A DNA stretch of 64,000 nt from Bacteroidales bacterium UBA1181. GTDB taxonomy: Bacteria > Bacteroidota > Bacteroidia > Bacteroidales > Paludibacteraceae. The notes under the pieces were generated by a model. It saw only the letters and a program-made list of their open reading frames with translations. It searched no databases and had not been told where the DNA came from. The position numbers and the translations under genes are program-made. Positions 35,501-44,262 of this stretch are shown here, piece by piece. Where the stretch lies: NCBI GenBank assembly GCA_002310215.1, contig DBYR01000037.1, forward strand, positions 34,212 to 98,211, written 5' to 3'. Positions within the stretch are counted from its first letter, which is position 1. Each line of letters opens with the position of its first letter.

Positions 35501-37940
35501 CGACCGGGTCACCTACGAAGACTTCATGCCGGACGAGGTGCCTAATGACCTCATCCAAAGGCCGAATGAGGTGCCAAAGGTACGTCCGACAGCCAACCTG
35601 AAACCAGACGCCACCACCTACTACCGTGTGAAAGTGCCGGCTTCATCAGTATGTCCGACCACCTTCTCGTTCACCGTCATCGCACACGTGGAGAAGAAAG
35701 CGGAGAACATCATCGTGGATGAACTGCCTTCTGAGATCTGCGCCGGAACAAGTGTGGGGCTCAAAGCGACAGCCGACATAGACCCAAGTCTGAACACCTT
35801 CGCATGGATCAAGAACGGGGACACACTATCCACAAGTGAGATGGAACTCACCGACATACCCAATCAAAACACCACGTATGAGTTTGCTGTGGCAGGGAAA
35901 TATTGCGGACCGCAAACGAAGTCACAGGATGTCAAAGTAGAAAAGAGCGGAAATATCGGCCTGGAAATCGATAAAGACTACATCTGTCTCGGAGAGATGG
36001 CCAGGCTCAACGTTCTGTGGGATCAACAGACATCCGTCACATGGGAAAAATCGCAGGATAGCATCAACTTCTCGCAATTTGACCCCAACACGGACGTTTC
36101 CGCCCTCTTTCCGTCCAACACAACCTACTATAGGATTAAATCAGCATCCAGTTCCACCGCTTGTCCGGAAGTGTATTCGGATGTCGTGCGCGTCAACGTG
36201 GAAAAGAAGATCGAGGTCGAGGTGGACAGCATACCTGCCTATTTATGTGAAGGGACATCCGTTTCACTGAACGCACACACCACCTTAGATCCAAGGAACA
36301 CCTTCGCATGGATAAAGGATGGAGACACCCTTTCCACTAACGAGTTGGAATTGTCCGACACACCAACGGAGAACACCTCCTACCAATTGGTAATCAAGGG
36401 AATCAACTGCCCAAGTTTCCAAAAATCATTTCAAACGGAGGTCGAGAAGCCTGCTAAGGTTTCACTATCCGCCTCCGAAACAGGCGTATGTGAAGGCACG
36501 GATGTCACCTTCGATGCGCAAACAGAGAACATCAAAGGGCTTGCTTGGCAACGTAAATCCGCAGATGAAGGGACGTTCGCCACAATAGACGAGACCACAT
36601 TAGACAAACTGACAATAACAGCAGAAGAATCCTCCACCTACAGAATCATTTCAACGGGCGACATCGCCTGTCCGAGCGACACCTCAGCGGAAATAAACCT
36701 AACGGTGGAGAAAAACATCACGTTCGATTTGACGGAACGGGTGGTCATCTGTCCAAAGACTGAGACTGTTGTCGATGCGCACTTCTCCGGAGAGCCTAAG
36801 AGTGTGACATGGGAAAAGAGAGGCAAGAGCGAAAACGACTATTCAGTGTTCTCCAACTCGACAGATCCATTCACCCTATCGCCCAACGAGTCGGCCGAGT
36901 ACAAGATGGCATACACCATGGAATATTGTCCTTCCGGCAACGGTTACTTCGTGGTAGTCGTGGACCAGCCCTCAGAGATGACGATAACCCCTGCCGACTC
37001 CATCTGTTCAGGAGAGAGTCTAACGTTAACAGTCACTGCGGACTATCCATCCTCCATCGTTTGGGAGAGCATGGAGGAGGGAGAAGCGACATACCAAGTC
37101 CTCGAAACGGAGAAGACCGAGATAGAAGTATCCCCTACGAAAAGCACCCGTTACAAGGTTTCATCCAGCACAGAGAACGGATGTACGGTGGAGCCCGTGT
37201 TCACATCCATCAAAGTGTCGGAACCAGTGGATAACATCGAAGTGATTGGCGGGAAAAGCATTTGTTGGGGGGATTCGGCAGACCTATACATTTCCGGGCT
37301 AACCGATTACACGGAGATTATGTGGCTCTCCTCCTACGACATGTACGGAACATCCATCGGCGACCGTCCATCCTACCGGGCGATACCGAACACTACGGCT
37401 GAGTACCGCGTCGTAGTGCGCAACGGCAAATGTGAGGGAGAAGCGTCCGCCTCCGTAGACGTCCACTTCCCGCCGGAGATCATTTCTTGTGAGGAATATG
37501 GCACGACAGCCTACAAGGTGGAAACGAAGTCGGCGGACTTCCCGCTCTACTACGACTATGGGGATGGCAGTAACGTGACAACCTCCAATATCCTATCCAA
37601 TGTCATATTCGGCAAGACCTACAACATCACCGTCTCCAACGAAATCGGATGTTCCTCATCCTACGTTCTCGAAACCCCGACCTACGATCTGTTCTTCCCT
37701 GAATACTTCGTACAGGATAGAGAAAAATGGGTTGTGGAGAATCTGGACCGCTACGAGAAGGCCAACCTGAAGATATACGATAGGTTCGGAAAATTGGTTT
37801 ATGACGGCAAAAGCACGGACGGAGGATGGGACGGCACATATCTGGGCCAAAAATTACCATCGACCGACTATTGGTACCTCGTCAATATTCCAGAGATCGA
37901 CAGGCAATTCCAAGGCCACTTCACGCTAATTCACAATTAG
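32502..37940 (+). CDS. giant Ig-repeat surface adhesin with T9SS type B (gliding motility-associated) sorting domain
   Basis: 1812 residues from ATG 32502, chosen because it opens a clear signal peptide (MRNWLIVLIMIFIPS, cut near HAQ). An N-terminal jelly-roll-like domain (DFALDDIELYRW) is followed by many Ig-like domains. A unit with 'C.G..V.L.A...NTFAW.K.GDTLST.E..L.DIP...T.Y.F...G..C' recurs at about 34.67, 35.19, 35.73 and 36.24 kb, alternating with a second Ig type (C.G..V...WQ/WE.S.D). The end (about 1735-1812: NLKIYDRFGKLVYDGKSTDG ... GHFTLIHN) is the type B T9SS signal. Likely surface-attached adhesin or matrix protein. Confidence 0.88.
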   Translation: MRNWLIVLIMIFIPSVCHAQTWNRVWHEDFGVVEDSVIRDFPDPSMSMQDHRFNECHTIEDGWYGIMNNTWWSFRRKLSLNCSGMGGDHFYPGNDHTDPNNKQGGMLVVNVNFDCIGVDIYRHTINFDICGNSKYKLGAYLADISSGGSLRTPILTMLVVNVKDPANPDTIATADISTSTIWGWADGSSNPHMDRTDEWNYNEVEFDVQAGDVLQLVIVNQQQGGGGNDFALDDIELYRWDQNEAPKPAIDVKRSYKLTEGGNGCTPEAIYNVSNDIIPDWKQIYDHIYCLWQVSTDGGFQWQDIDSESGEEKTSMSRDINQQTATEMYRLVITGGNTIGDAEAEARHIGATGGPSNGCAYYTISNTIASVKPTPEEVVPPAELNINNTAWHRAELDVDCKNSTDQYTIDLTEDDWSNTQHVRLWQYSTDMAQSWQTLPDNQTSITFDKTLGRNVYYRVVMAKTQEVAEQVAKNGYPDNPCEKFYYITDTTLFTCIKNCDKPEFDVPNSSGFKVSPTNPREWNRTTCFKSPTTEWEVVQTNNAPIDSIHWYIRGNKEADWQLIPGESNLKLIHEQTYDTTQVLFLAWSEECVSDTFIFTVETILLHPELSPMPDKACEGADITLTAINTNPNLPVGGWAVLERSYDGVSFEDVAGGETGQENYHSNPFNLTYQIPLSQNNATNSTYYYRVRMRESDACSWAYSNIVTVSIEKPNTFTLDDIPQNVCVGGTVQLNANVTLRPSNTFAWLRNGDTLSTTELSLVDIPEDSTTYIFVLEDELCATMKDTITSVTLLPDSIHLSTMKDSLCSGDEATLYVTRKDNGIPLIWEYSTDSMQTFNELTAVGDTITEPVLAPTYFRARTDGSSCQIIYSDTVFIYTEKRVEVEIDQLPDTICDGVEVNLTARAEIDSTLNTYTWVVNEDTLRNVQKFDISEVPLIATTYRFVVFGNLCPPQEDTTHTVVYTEHGVEIEIDKDTVCEGETVRVTAEYDYNATVVWQRTYDRVTYEDFMPDEVPNDLIQRPNEVPKVRPTANLKPDATTYYRVKVPASSVCPTTFSFTVIAHVEKKAENIIVDELPSEICAGTSVGLKATADIDPSLNTFAWIKNGDTLSTSEMELTDIPNQNTTYEFAVAGKYCGPQTKSQDVKVEKSGNIGLEIDKDYICLGEMARLNVLWDQQTSVTWEKSQDSINFSQFDPNTDVSALFPSNTTYYRIKSASSSTACPEVYSDVVRVNVEKKIEVEVDSIPAYLCEGTSVSLNAHTTLDPRNTFAWIKDGDTLSTNELELSDTPTENTSYQLVIKGINCPSFQKSFQTEVEKPAKVSLSASETGVCEGTDVTFDAQTENIKGLAWQRKSADEGTFATIDETTLDKLTITAEESSTYRIISTGDIACPSDTSAEINLTVEKNITFDLTERVVICPKTETVVDAHFSGEPKSVTWEKRGKSENDYSVFSNSTDPFTLSPNESAEYKMAYTMEYCPSGNGYFVVVVDQPSEMTITPADSICSGESLTLTVTADYPSSIVWESMEEGEATYQVLETEKTEIEVSPTKSTRYKVSSSTENGCTVEPVFTSIKVSEPVDNIEVIGGKSICWGDSADLYISGLTDYTEIMWLSSYDMYGTSIGDRPSYRAIPNTTAEYRVVVRNGKCEGEASASVDVHFPPEIISCEEYGTTAYKVETKSADFPLYYDYGDGSNVTTSNILSNVIFGKTYNITVSNEIGCSSSYVLETPTYDLFFPEYFVQDREKWVVENLDRYEKANLKIYDRFGKLVYDGKSTDGGWDGTYLGQKLPSTDYWYLVNIPEIDRQFQGHFTLIHN

Positions 37941-37960
37941 TTCTTCTGAGTAAAGATATA

Positions 37961-37999
37961 AAAAGCATTGGAACGAAATTTTTTCTTTTCAATGCTTTT
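37961..37999 (+). terminator. terminator-like hairpin after the adhesin gene
   Basis: AAAAGCATTG and CAATGCTTTT form a 10-bp stem with a 19-nt AT-rich loop, 20 nt after the stop and followed by GTTT. Confidence 0.6.
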
Positions 38000-38002
38000 G
38001 TT

Positions 38003-38010
38003 TAAATTTG
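38003..38010 (+). promoter_or_regulatory. promoter -7 box
   Basis: TAAATTTG 23 nt before the ATG of the next gene; it overlaps the end of the terminator-like hairpin region. Confidence 0.5.
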
Positions 38011-38033
38011 CCACGATAAAGCAGATATTTAGT

Positions 38034-38663
38034 ATGATAGGGATTTCAAAAAAACATATTTGTGCGCTGCTTCTTCTGTTAGGCTCCCTCCAAACATCGG
38101 CGGGTGAGGAGTTGTCGTCCCATATCATCAACACGCTATTATCGGGAACGAAGAAAAGTCCCTACCCGATCGCCTTCCAAAGAGACTTCGTGGTCGTAAG
38201 CATTGATTCTCTATCGTTCGGACAAACCAATAACGGGACGACCGCACTCGTCAACCTCAAAAAAAAGGATGTCACGAAGACCATCTTCACATGGAAGAGC
38301 GGCAAGTGGAACTACACCAACGAAGCTCCGACCTCCCTGCAGAAATCCGAGCAGAACGAATTCATCGAATTCATACAACACTTCTCAGACAACAAGGAAT
38401 TCCAAATCAACCACACCGTTTTCCCTTTCCCCATCAATACATTGCATGGCAAAGAACAGACCAAGCGGAAACTGATCATGCCAAGGGATTGGGATCACCT
38501 ATCCATATCGGACTCCTACCCGCAACTCCTATTCTTCAAAACGACAGCCGACGGGAGCAACAGGAAGATAACTATCTTCAAAAACAAAGAGATATCGGAG
38601 GAGTACAACTTCATCCGCATCAACAAGCAATGGTACCTGATTGAGAAATACGAGTACGAATAA
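38034..38663 (+). CDS. hypothetical secreted protein
   Basis: 209 residues from ATG 38034, where a signal peptide begins (about 1-23, cut near SAG). The mature part is alpha/beta with many Lys and Thr; no family recognised. It is convergent with the epimerase gene, with 21 nt between stops. Confidence 0.65.
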   Translation: MIGISKKHICALLLLLGSLQTSAGEELSSHIINTLLSGTKKSPYPIAFQRDFVVVSIDSLSFGQTNNGTTALVNLKKKDVTKTIFTWKSGKWNYTNEAPTSLQKSEQNEFIEFIQHFSDNKEFQINHTVFPFPINTLHGKEQTKRKLIMPRDWDHLSISDSYPQLLFFKTTADGSNRKITIFKNKEISEEYNFIRINKQWYLIEKYEYE

Positions 38664-38684
38664 ACAATGATTATTCGCCTAAAC

Positions 38685-39698
38685 CTACAGCCAATTATTC
38701 TGCCGATACCAACGGATACTCTCCTTTAATCCACGCACAAGATTATACCTCGCCTTGAAATCGAAGTCTTTTTTCAACGGTTCGATGTCGCACTTCCAAT
38801 TCGTCGCGGAAAGGATATTGTATTTATCCATATTCAGCGTAGGCGTCACACCGAACAAACCACCGATCTTATCGAACAGGAACGCCAGCACCTTCACGAT
38901 GCAGCAAGGCACCTTGATGTTCAACGTCCACTTCACGCCTAATAGTTGCTTGCATAGCTTCACATAGTTGTCGGAAGTCCACACATCCCCATCCGCCACG
39001 AAATAAGCCTTACCCACGCCTTTCTTCTCCGCGGCGAGGAAAGCCAGATCCACCAAGTCCTTCACATAGATGAAGGTGATGTATTGGGTCTCGAACCCGA
39101 TGCCCGGATTGAGGTGGCGCGTCAGGGTCTTCAGCATCACAAAATAATCCTTCTCCTTTGGCCCGTAGATGCCCGTAGGACGCAAGATGGTATAAGGGAA
39201 CACCTTCGTGTCTAAAGTGGCCAGAAAACGCTCCGTTTTGAGTTTGCTGGCTCCGTAGGCGGTGTCTGGTTTAGGCTCGTCCGTCAGTTCAATCGGTTTC
39301 AGCGTCTTGCGGTCGCCCGAACCGAAGGCGGAAAGGCTGCTCAGGTAGATGAAATGCTTCGGAGTCATGCCGCTCTCCATGAGCGCCTGCACGAAGTTAC
39401 GGGTATATTCAAAATTCACGACGTCGAAGTCCGATTTATGCTTACACTTCGTGAGCCCCATCGTATGGATGATCAAGTCGAACTGTCCCACGACGGAGCG
39501 CAAGCCAGCCAAGCACTTCTTCATCCTGTTCTTATCCGCATAGGGCAGGTCGATGAACTTAGGCGAGAGGCCCTCCAGATTAGCCTTGGAGCTCTCCGCA
39601 CGCATGGCCGCATAGACATCATAACCACGTCGGATAGCCTCCTCGACCATGAAACTACCCACAAATCCGTTCGCACCGGTGATCAGAACCTTCTTCAT
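38685..39698 (-). CDS. NAD-dependent epimerase/dehydratase (extended SDR)
   Basis: 337 residues with the Rossmann motif TGANGFVG (residues 7-14), active-site Ser (YLSSLSAFGSG) and YGASK, all of the extended short-chain dehydrogenase family. Substrate unknown; the C-terminus is typical of sugar epimerases or 3-beta-HSD-like members. It overlaps menG by 4 nt (ATGA), as in a shared transcript. Confidence 0.87.
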   Translation of the reverse strand: MKKVLITGANGFVGSFMVEEAIRRGYDVYAAMRAESSKANLEGLSPKFIDLPYADKNRMKKCLAGLRSVVGQFDLIIHTMGLTKCKHKSDFDVVNFEYTRNFVQALMESGMTPKHFIYLSSLSAFGSGDRKTLKPIELTDEPKPDTAYGASKLKTERFLATLDTKVFPYTILRPTGIYGPKEKDYFVMLKTLTRHLNPGIGFETQYITFIYVKDLVDLAFLAAEKKGVGKAYFVADGDVWTSDNYVKLCKQLLGVKWTLNIKVPCCIVKVLAFLFDKIGGLFGVTPTLNMDKYNILSATNWKCDIEPLKKDFDFKARYNLVRGLKESIRWYRQNNWL

Positions 39699-40438
39699 TT
39701 ACAAGCCAAATATAATGAACATGTTTGCATGGTGAATTTTCTTATCTCGACAGACTGGAATCCGCACATCTTCAGCAGATTCCTCATCTCATCATCCTTC
39801 GGGAAGGCTTGGATGGAAGCCGGCAGATAATCATACGCCTTCAGGTCCTTGGCGAATAGCTTAGCCATAACGGGCAGGCATAGTTTGGTGTACACCTTAT
39901 ACCCCAAGCGCAACAATGCGTTATTAGGCTCCGTCATCTCCAAGATGGCCAACATTCCTCCGCCGACCAACACCCTATTGATCTCCTTCAGTCCCTTCTC
40001 AAGGCTGGAGAAGTTGCGCACACCGAACGCCACCGTGACCGCCTCGAACGAAGCATCCTCCAACCGCAAGTCGGTCGAATCGCCTTGGGTGAAATCCACC
40101 ACGTCAGACAATCCACGCTCGGCGACCTTTCCCTTGCCGACGTTCATCATCTCCTGGGAGAGGTCCACGCCCAGCACCCGCTCAGGCTTCAGACGTTCCG
40201 CCACAGCGATGGCAAAGTCGCCCGTACCTGTAGCGACATCCAGGACACGCTTGGGATGGCAAACCTCCAACGCATCAATCGCCTTGCGTCGCCACACCCT
40301 ATCCTGCCCCAAGGACATCAAACGGTTCATTCGATCATACTGCCCCGCAATATGATCGAACATCTCCGTTATCTGTTTCGTCTTACTTCCCCCGTCGGCA
40401 TACGGGAGCACCTTCTCACACTTGAAATCGGACATCAC
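39695..40438 (-). CDS. menG: demethylmenaquinone methyltransferase
   Basis: 247 residues of the UbiE/MenG family: FDHIAGQYDRMNRLMSLGQD, VLDVATGTGDFAIA (SAM site) and FGVRNFSSLEKGLKEINRVL. It catalyses the last step of menaquinone synthesis; Bacteroidetes use menaquinone, so this is the MenG role. It overlaps the symporter gene by 4 nt. Confidence 0.93.
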   Translation of the reverse strand: MMSDFKCEKVLPYADGGSKTKQITEMFDHIAGQYDRMNRLMSLGQDRVWRRKAIDALEVCHPKRVLDVATGTGDFAIAVAERLKPERVLGVDLSQEMMNVGKGKVAERGLSDVVDFTQGDSTDLRLEDASFEAVTVAFGVRNFSSLEKGLKEINRVLVGGGMLAILEMTEPNNALLRLGYKVYTKLCLPVMAKLFAKDLKAYDYLPASIQAFPKDDEMRNLLKMCGFQSVEIRKFTMQTCSLYLACK

Positions 40439-42009
40439 GCCTCCTGCTTTTTCCCTGTCATTAGACTGACAACTACGATGGTGATACAGGAAAGAGGGAA
40501 GGCGAACATGATAGGGTCAACGAACTTCAACATACCATCCGTCACCAAGACATCCGTTCCGAGCAACGCCTTGCAGATACCCAAAGCGGTAGCCTCCTTC
40601 GCATGCAAGAAGATCAACGCCAAGAGGGTGGCGACCACGCCTACCCACATGCTGGCGTACGCACCTTGCTTCGTCACCTTCTTCCAGTACAAAGCGCAGA
40701 AGTAGGATGGCAAGAAAGCCGATGCGCAGATACCCATGAAGAGGGAGGTGGAGATAGCGATGATCGGAGAATCATTGCCCTCGCCCAACACGAAGCAGAT
40801 GATAAAGCTGATGAGGATGGAAATCAGAACGGCGAGACGGATCATCACCGTCATCTTGTTACGTTTCTTCTCCTCATCCACGCAAGAACCGTAGATGTCG
40901 GAACCAGCGGCGGCAGCCATCGTGTGGAACTGCGCACTCAACGTGGACATGCTGGCGGAGAGGATACACAACATGAAGATGGTCGTGAACCAAGCCGGCA
41001 TGACACGGCTGATGAAGTATGGTATGATCTTATCGGAAGCCTCCACCATGTTGATGGAAACCGCTCCGTCGTTTTTCCAGAAGTAAAGGTTGGAGAGCGC
41101 ACCCACGTGGTAAACAACGCCCACCGTGATGATCAAGAAGACACAACCGATCACAACTCCCTGGTTCAGCTTCTGCGTGCTGTTCACCGTCATGAAGCGA
41201 ACCACCAACTGAGGCTGCGCCAAACAACCGATTCCCACGCCCATGATCAGGGAAGTGACCAGCGTATACCATTGCTGGGAGCCCCCTTCCGGCATGGAGG
41301 TCCATCCTCTATGACCGACCGCGGCGAGTTTCTCCGGCACCTGGTCAGAGATGGCTCCAAGCGCAGCGTTCGCCTCGGAGAAGCCCATGCCCAACGCCTT
41401 GTAGACACCGAACACCAAGCAAGCCATACATACGAACATGATCACTGCCTGCAAAGCGTCCGTGTACATCACGCCCTTCATACCGCCAGCGATGACGTAT
41501 GAAGCGACGATCACCGTGAAGACCAACAGCGCCAAGTCGAAATCGATGCCGAAGACCTGTTGCATACAGAAGACACCACCACGCAAGACGGCGGCGGCAT
41601 AGAGCGGCATGCAGATGAAGATCACGGCCGCCACGAAGATGCGGATCTTCTTGGAGTCATAGAACGCACCCAAGAAATGGGCGAACGAACCCACCTTCAG
41701 TTTCGCACCGATACGGCGCGTAGGACGTCCGAAGACGATGAAGGCGATGACCACGCCCACGAACATGTTCAGGAACATCAACCATTGGATACCCATACCG
41801 AAGGTAGCCGCCACACCACCGAAACCTACGATGGCAGAAGCCGAGATGAACGTGGCACCGTAAGAAAGCGCCATCACGATTGGATTCATCTCACCACCAC
41901 CGATCAGGAAGTCTTTCGAATCCTTTGTTTTCTTATATCCCAAATATCCTAAAAAAGCGATGGACAAGAAATAAACCATCACGATCAAATACATTGAAAA
42001 ATTCTCCAT
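40435..42009 (-). CDS. sodium:solute symporter (SSS family)
   Basis: 524 residues with about 13 membrane segments. DFLIGGGEMNPIVMALSYGATFISA is the family's sodium-binding start, as in acetate/cation symporter-like members. Substrate not known; the nearby paaK suggests an organic acid, but that is inference. A tiny accessory gene lies just upstream. Confidence 0.88.
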   Translation of the reverse strand: MENFSMYLIVMVYFLSIAFLGYLGYKKTKDSKDFLIGGGEMNPIVMALSYGATFISASAIVGFGGVAATFGMGIQWLMFLNMFVGVVIAFIVFGRPTRRIGAKLKVGSFAHFLGAFYDSKKIRIFVAAVIFICMPLYAAAVLRGGVFCMQQVFGIDFDLALLVFTVIVASYVIAGGMKGVMYTDALQAVIMFVCMACLVFGVYKALGMGFSEANAALGAISDQVPEKLAAVGHRGWTSMPEGGSQQWYTLVTSLIMGVGIGCLAQPQLVVRFMTVNSTQKLNQGVVIGCVFLIITVGVVYHVGALSNLYFWKNDGAVSINMVEASDKIIPYFISRVMPAWFTTIFMLCILSASMSTLSAQFHTMAAAAGSDIYGSCVDEEKKRNKMTVMIRLAVLISILISFIICFVLGEGNDSPIIAISTSLFMGICASAFLPSYFCALYWKKVTKQGAYASMWVGVVATLLALIFLHAKEATALGICKALLGTDVLVTDGMLKFVDPIMFAFPLSCITIVVVSLMTGKKQEA

Positions 42010-42015
42010 GACTAT

Positions 42016-42138
42016 TTATTCTTTATCGTTATCGTCTTCCTTATTCCAATATTTAACACCAAAGATGATCGAGCCGATCACACACAATATCGACAATAGA
42101 TACACGATCCATATGCCGGGATCCGAAATGCCAAACAT
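42016..42138 (-). CDS. symporter small accessory protein
   Basis: A 40-residue protein read by eye: MFGISDPGIWIVYLLSI followed by more membrane segment and then KYWNKEDDNDKE. One membrane span, charged tail. Small proteins of this kind are regularly encoded directly before SSS-family symporters, here 6 nt before the symporter start. Confidence 0.82.
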   Translation of the reverse strand: MFGISDPGIWIVYLLSILCVIGSIIFGVKYWNKEDDNDKE

Positions 42139-42163
42139 ATTCTTTCTCTTTTATATTAATACA

Positions 42164-42589
42164 TTACAAATTGTTCAGTTCCGCCTCCGAGAGGTTGTTC
42201 ATGCCATACCTGCGGATCACCTCGTGCGCCGCATCGATGTTGTTGGTGCGCAGGACGAGTATCGCCTTCTGGTTGATGGAGAAGCAGTACATATATTCGA
42301 TGCTGATGCCCGCCTTCGTAAAGCACTGGATCGTCTCGGCGAACTTACCGATGGAGGAATCCACCGAAATGGCCAACACCGTGTTCAGGTTGGCGCTCAC
42401 ACCATTCTCCTTCAGCAATTGGAGGGCTTTGATTTGGTTGGAGGTGATGAGACGCAGGATACCATAGTCGGAAGTGTCCGCCACGGTAGCGGTGATCACA
42501 CGGATGTTCTCCTTGCTCAAAAAAGAGAGAATCTCGTTCAGCCTGCCGAACTTATTCTCCAAGAAAATTGATATCTGGTTGATTGTCAT
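42164..42589 (-). CDS. tandem ACT domain protein
   Basis: 141 residues: two ACT domains (about 1-66 and 70-141), the first starting QISIFLENKFGRLNEI. ACT domains bind amino acids. Genes of this type are commonly paired with phenylacetate-CoA ligase in Bacteroidetes, as here (12 nt after paaK), suggesting a sensor of aromatic amino acids. Confidence 0.85.
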   Translation of the reverse strand: MTINQISIFLENKFGRLNEILSFLSKENIRVITATVADTSDYGILRLITSNQIKALQLLKENGVSANLNTVLAISVDSSIGKFAETIQCFTKAGISIEYMYCFSINQKAILVLRTNNIDAAHEVIRRYGMNNLSEAELNNL

Positions 42590-42601
42590 AGTATATCTCT
42601 A

Positions 42602-43909
42602 TTAGTGGTTTTTCCTTAAATCTTTCACTCTCACCGCTTTTCCTTCGGACACCGGCAAAGAACCCTTCTCCACCAGTTTCACCTTAGGGGTCAGCAGGAT
42701 CTCGTCCTTGAGTTGACGAGTGATCTCCTTCGTAAGGGACTGCAGCTTCGTGAAGTCGTCCGTGTGCAAGTCGCCCAATTCCACCTCCACCAGCATCTCG
42801 TCGTTGTTGCCGACCGTGTCTATGGTGATGAGGTAGTTCATACCCAACTCCTTGAAGTTCATCAGGATACGTTCGATCTGGATCGGGAAGATATTCACAC
42901 CCTTCACGATCATCATATCGTCGGAACGTCCCTTGATACGGGAGATTCTCCTGTGGGTTCTACCGCAAGGGCACTCACCCGGCATGAAACTGGTAAGGTC
43001 ACGTGTACGGTAGCGGATCAAAGGCATCGCCTCACGACGGAGGGTCGTCAGCACCATCTCGCCCACCTCGCCATCTTTCACCGGCTCCAATGTCTCAGGG
43101 TTGATGATTTCAACGATCACCATATCCTCCCAGATGTGCAGACCATTCTGCTCCTGACACTCGAAAGCGACACCCGGACCATTCATCTCGGACATACCGA
43201 AACAGTTATAAGCCTTCAAGCCAAGGAGTTCCTCGATACGCTTCCGTTGCTCCTCAGAGTGAGGCTCAGCGCCCACGCACATGATCTTGAGCTTGGAATC
43301 CTTGCGAGGATCCAAACCCTCCTCTTGGAAGACCTCCGCCAAGCGGGTAGCGTAGCTTGGGATGGTATGGAGAACCGTGGTACCGAAGTCACGGATGAAC
43401 TTAATCTGACGTTTGCTGTTACCGGCTGCGGCAGGGACCGTCAAGCAGCCCAAAAGCTCCGCGCCATATTGGTAACCGAGACCGCCCGTGAACATTCCGT
43501 AGCCCGAAGTGTTTTGGAAGACATCCGACTTGCGCACGCCCACCATGTACATGCAGCGCGCCACCTGGTTCGCCCAAGCGTCGAGGTCATTCTTGGTGTG
43601 GAGCACCACGGTCGGATTACCGGTAGTACCGCTGGATGAGTGGAGACGCACGATATCCTCCATCGGCACAGCGGCGAGTCCGAAAGGATAGTTGTTACGA
43701 AGATCCTCCTTCGTGGTGAACGGGAACTTCTTCAGGTCGTCCAAGGTCTTAATGGAATCAGCGGAAAGACCTTTCTCCGCGAATAACTTCTTATAGAATG
43801 GCGAGTTCGACGCATGCGCCACCGTTTTCTTCAAACGCTCCAACTGGAGTTTTTCGAGATCGGCACGACTCATCGTCTCAATCTCTTCTTCCCAATACTT
43901 TTCAGTCAT
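42602..43909 (-). CDS. paaK: phenylacetate-CoA ligase
   Basis: 435 residues, usual length. AMP-binding motif LHSSSGTTGNPTVV (about 90-103), the YNCFGMSEMNGPGVAFEC region, TRDLTSF, and the C-terminal lid RIKGRSDDMMIVKGVN. It activates phenylacetate or related aryl acids to CoA esters with ATP; in gut Bacteroidetes it probably works in aromatic amino acid metabolism. First gene of this group. Confidence 0.93.
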   Translation of the reverse strand: MTEKYWEEEIETMSRADLEKLQLERLKKTVAHASNSPFYKKLFAEKGLSADSIKTLDDLKKFPFTTKEDLRNNYPFGLAAVPMEDIVRLHSSSGTTGNPTVVLHTKNDLDAWANQVARCMYMVGVRKSDVFQNTSGYGMFTGGLGYQYGAELLGCLTVPAAAGNSKRQIKFIRDFGTTVLHTIPSYATRLAEVFQEEGLDPRKDSKLKIMCVGAEPHSEEQRKRIEELLGLKAYNCFGMSEMNGPGVAFECQEQNGLHIWEDMVIVEIINPETLEPVKDGEVGEMVLTTLRREAMPLIRYRTRDLTSFMPGECPCGRTHRRISRIKGRSDDMMIVKGVNIFPIQIERILMNFKELGMNYLITIDTVGNNDEMLVEVELGDLHTDDFTKLQSLTKEITRQLKDEILLTPKVKLVEKGSLPVSEGKAVRVKDLRKNH

Positions 43910-44262
43910 TTTGATATTTTTTGCCCGTTTCGAACAACGGATTTCACATTCATGTTTTTCACTATCGCTTGCAAATTTAATTGAATTTGTTGGTTATCAC
44001 AAAAAAACGTTCAGGATATGCACAAATTCGAGCAATCTTCTTCATATGGCGGATTACACCTGCAGGATTTTCCGTTGGGTGCTAGGATTCTTCTACCTAC
44101 ATGAGCTCGTGAAATAATATTTGTCGAGACGGTATTTTGTCGGATCAATATTTTGCAAAAGCGGAATCGGCTCAAAACAAGTGTGATTTATGCAATTTTC
44201 AGCTCAATATGAGCCGATAATTGAAAAATAATCGCCACATTTGCACCGATTAAACGCTCAAA
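43910..44262. other. intergenic region with gene remnant and operator-like palindromes
   Basis: 353 nt. The left part serves as the paaK upstream region; 44050-44140 is a remnant of the gene at 45594; TCGGCTCA at 44167 pairs with TGAGCCGA at 44210, and GCTCA-ATA-TGAGC (44202-44214) is a palindrome just before the Fic gene, probably a regulator site. Confidence 0.6.
44050..44117 (+). pseudogene. 3'-end remnant of the gene at 45594-46100
   Basis: Encodes about 22 codons (DYTCRIFRWVLGFFYLHELVK then stop) matching the last 22 codons of the downstream gene (YYTCRIFRWMLGFFYLHEIVK). The DNA match goes on past the stop (AATATTTGTCGAGACG). The rest of the copy is missing. Confidence 0.75.

Noticed and set aside
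43911..44117. 68-codon frame as an intact small gene
   Set aside because: Only its last 22 codons have a source (3' remnant of the 45594 gene); the rest is the paaK upstream region.
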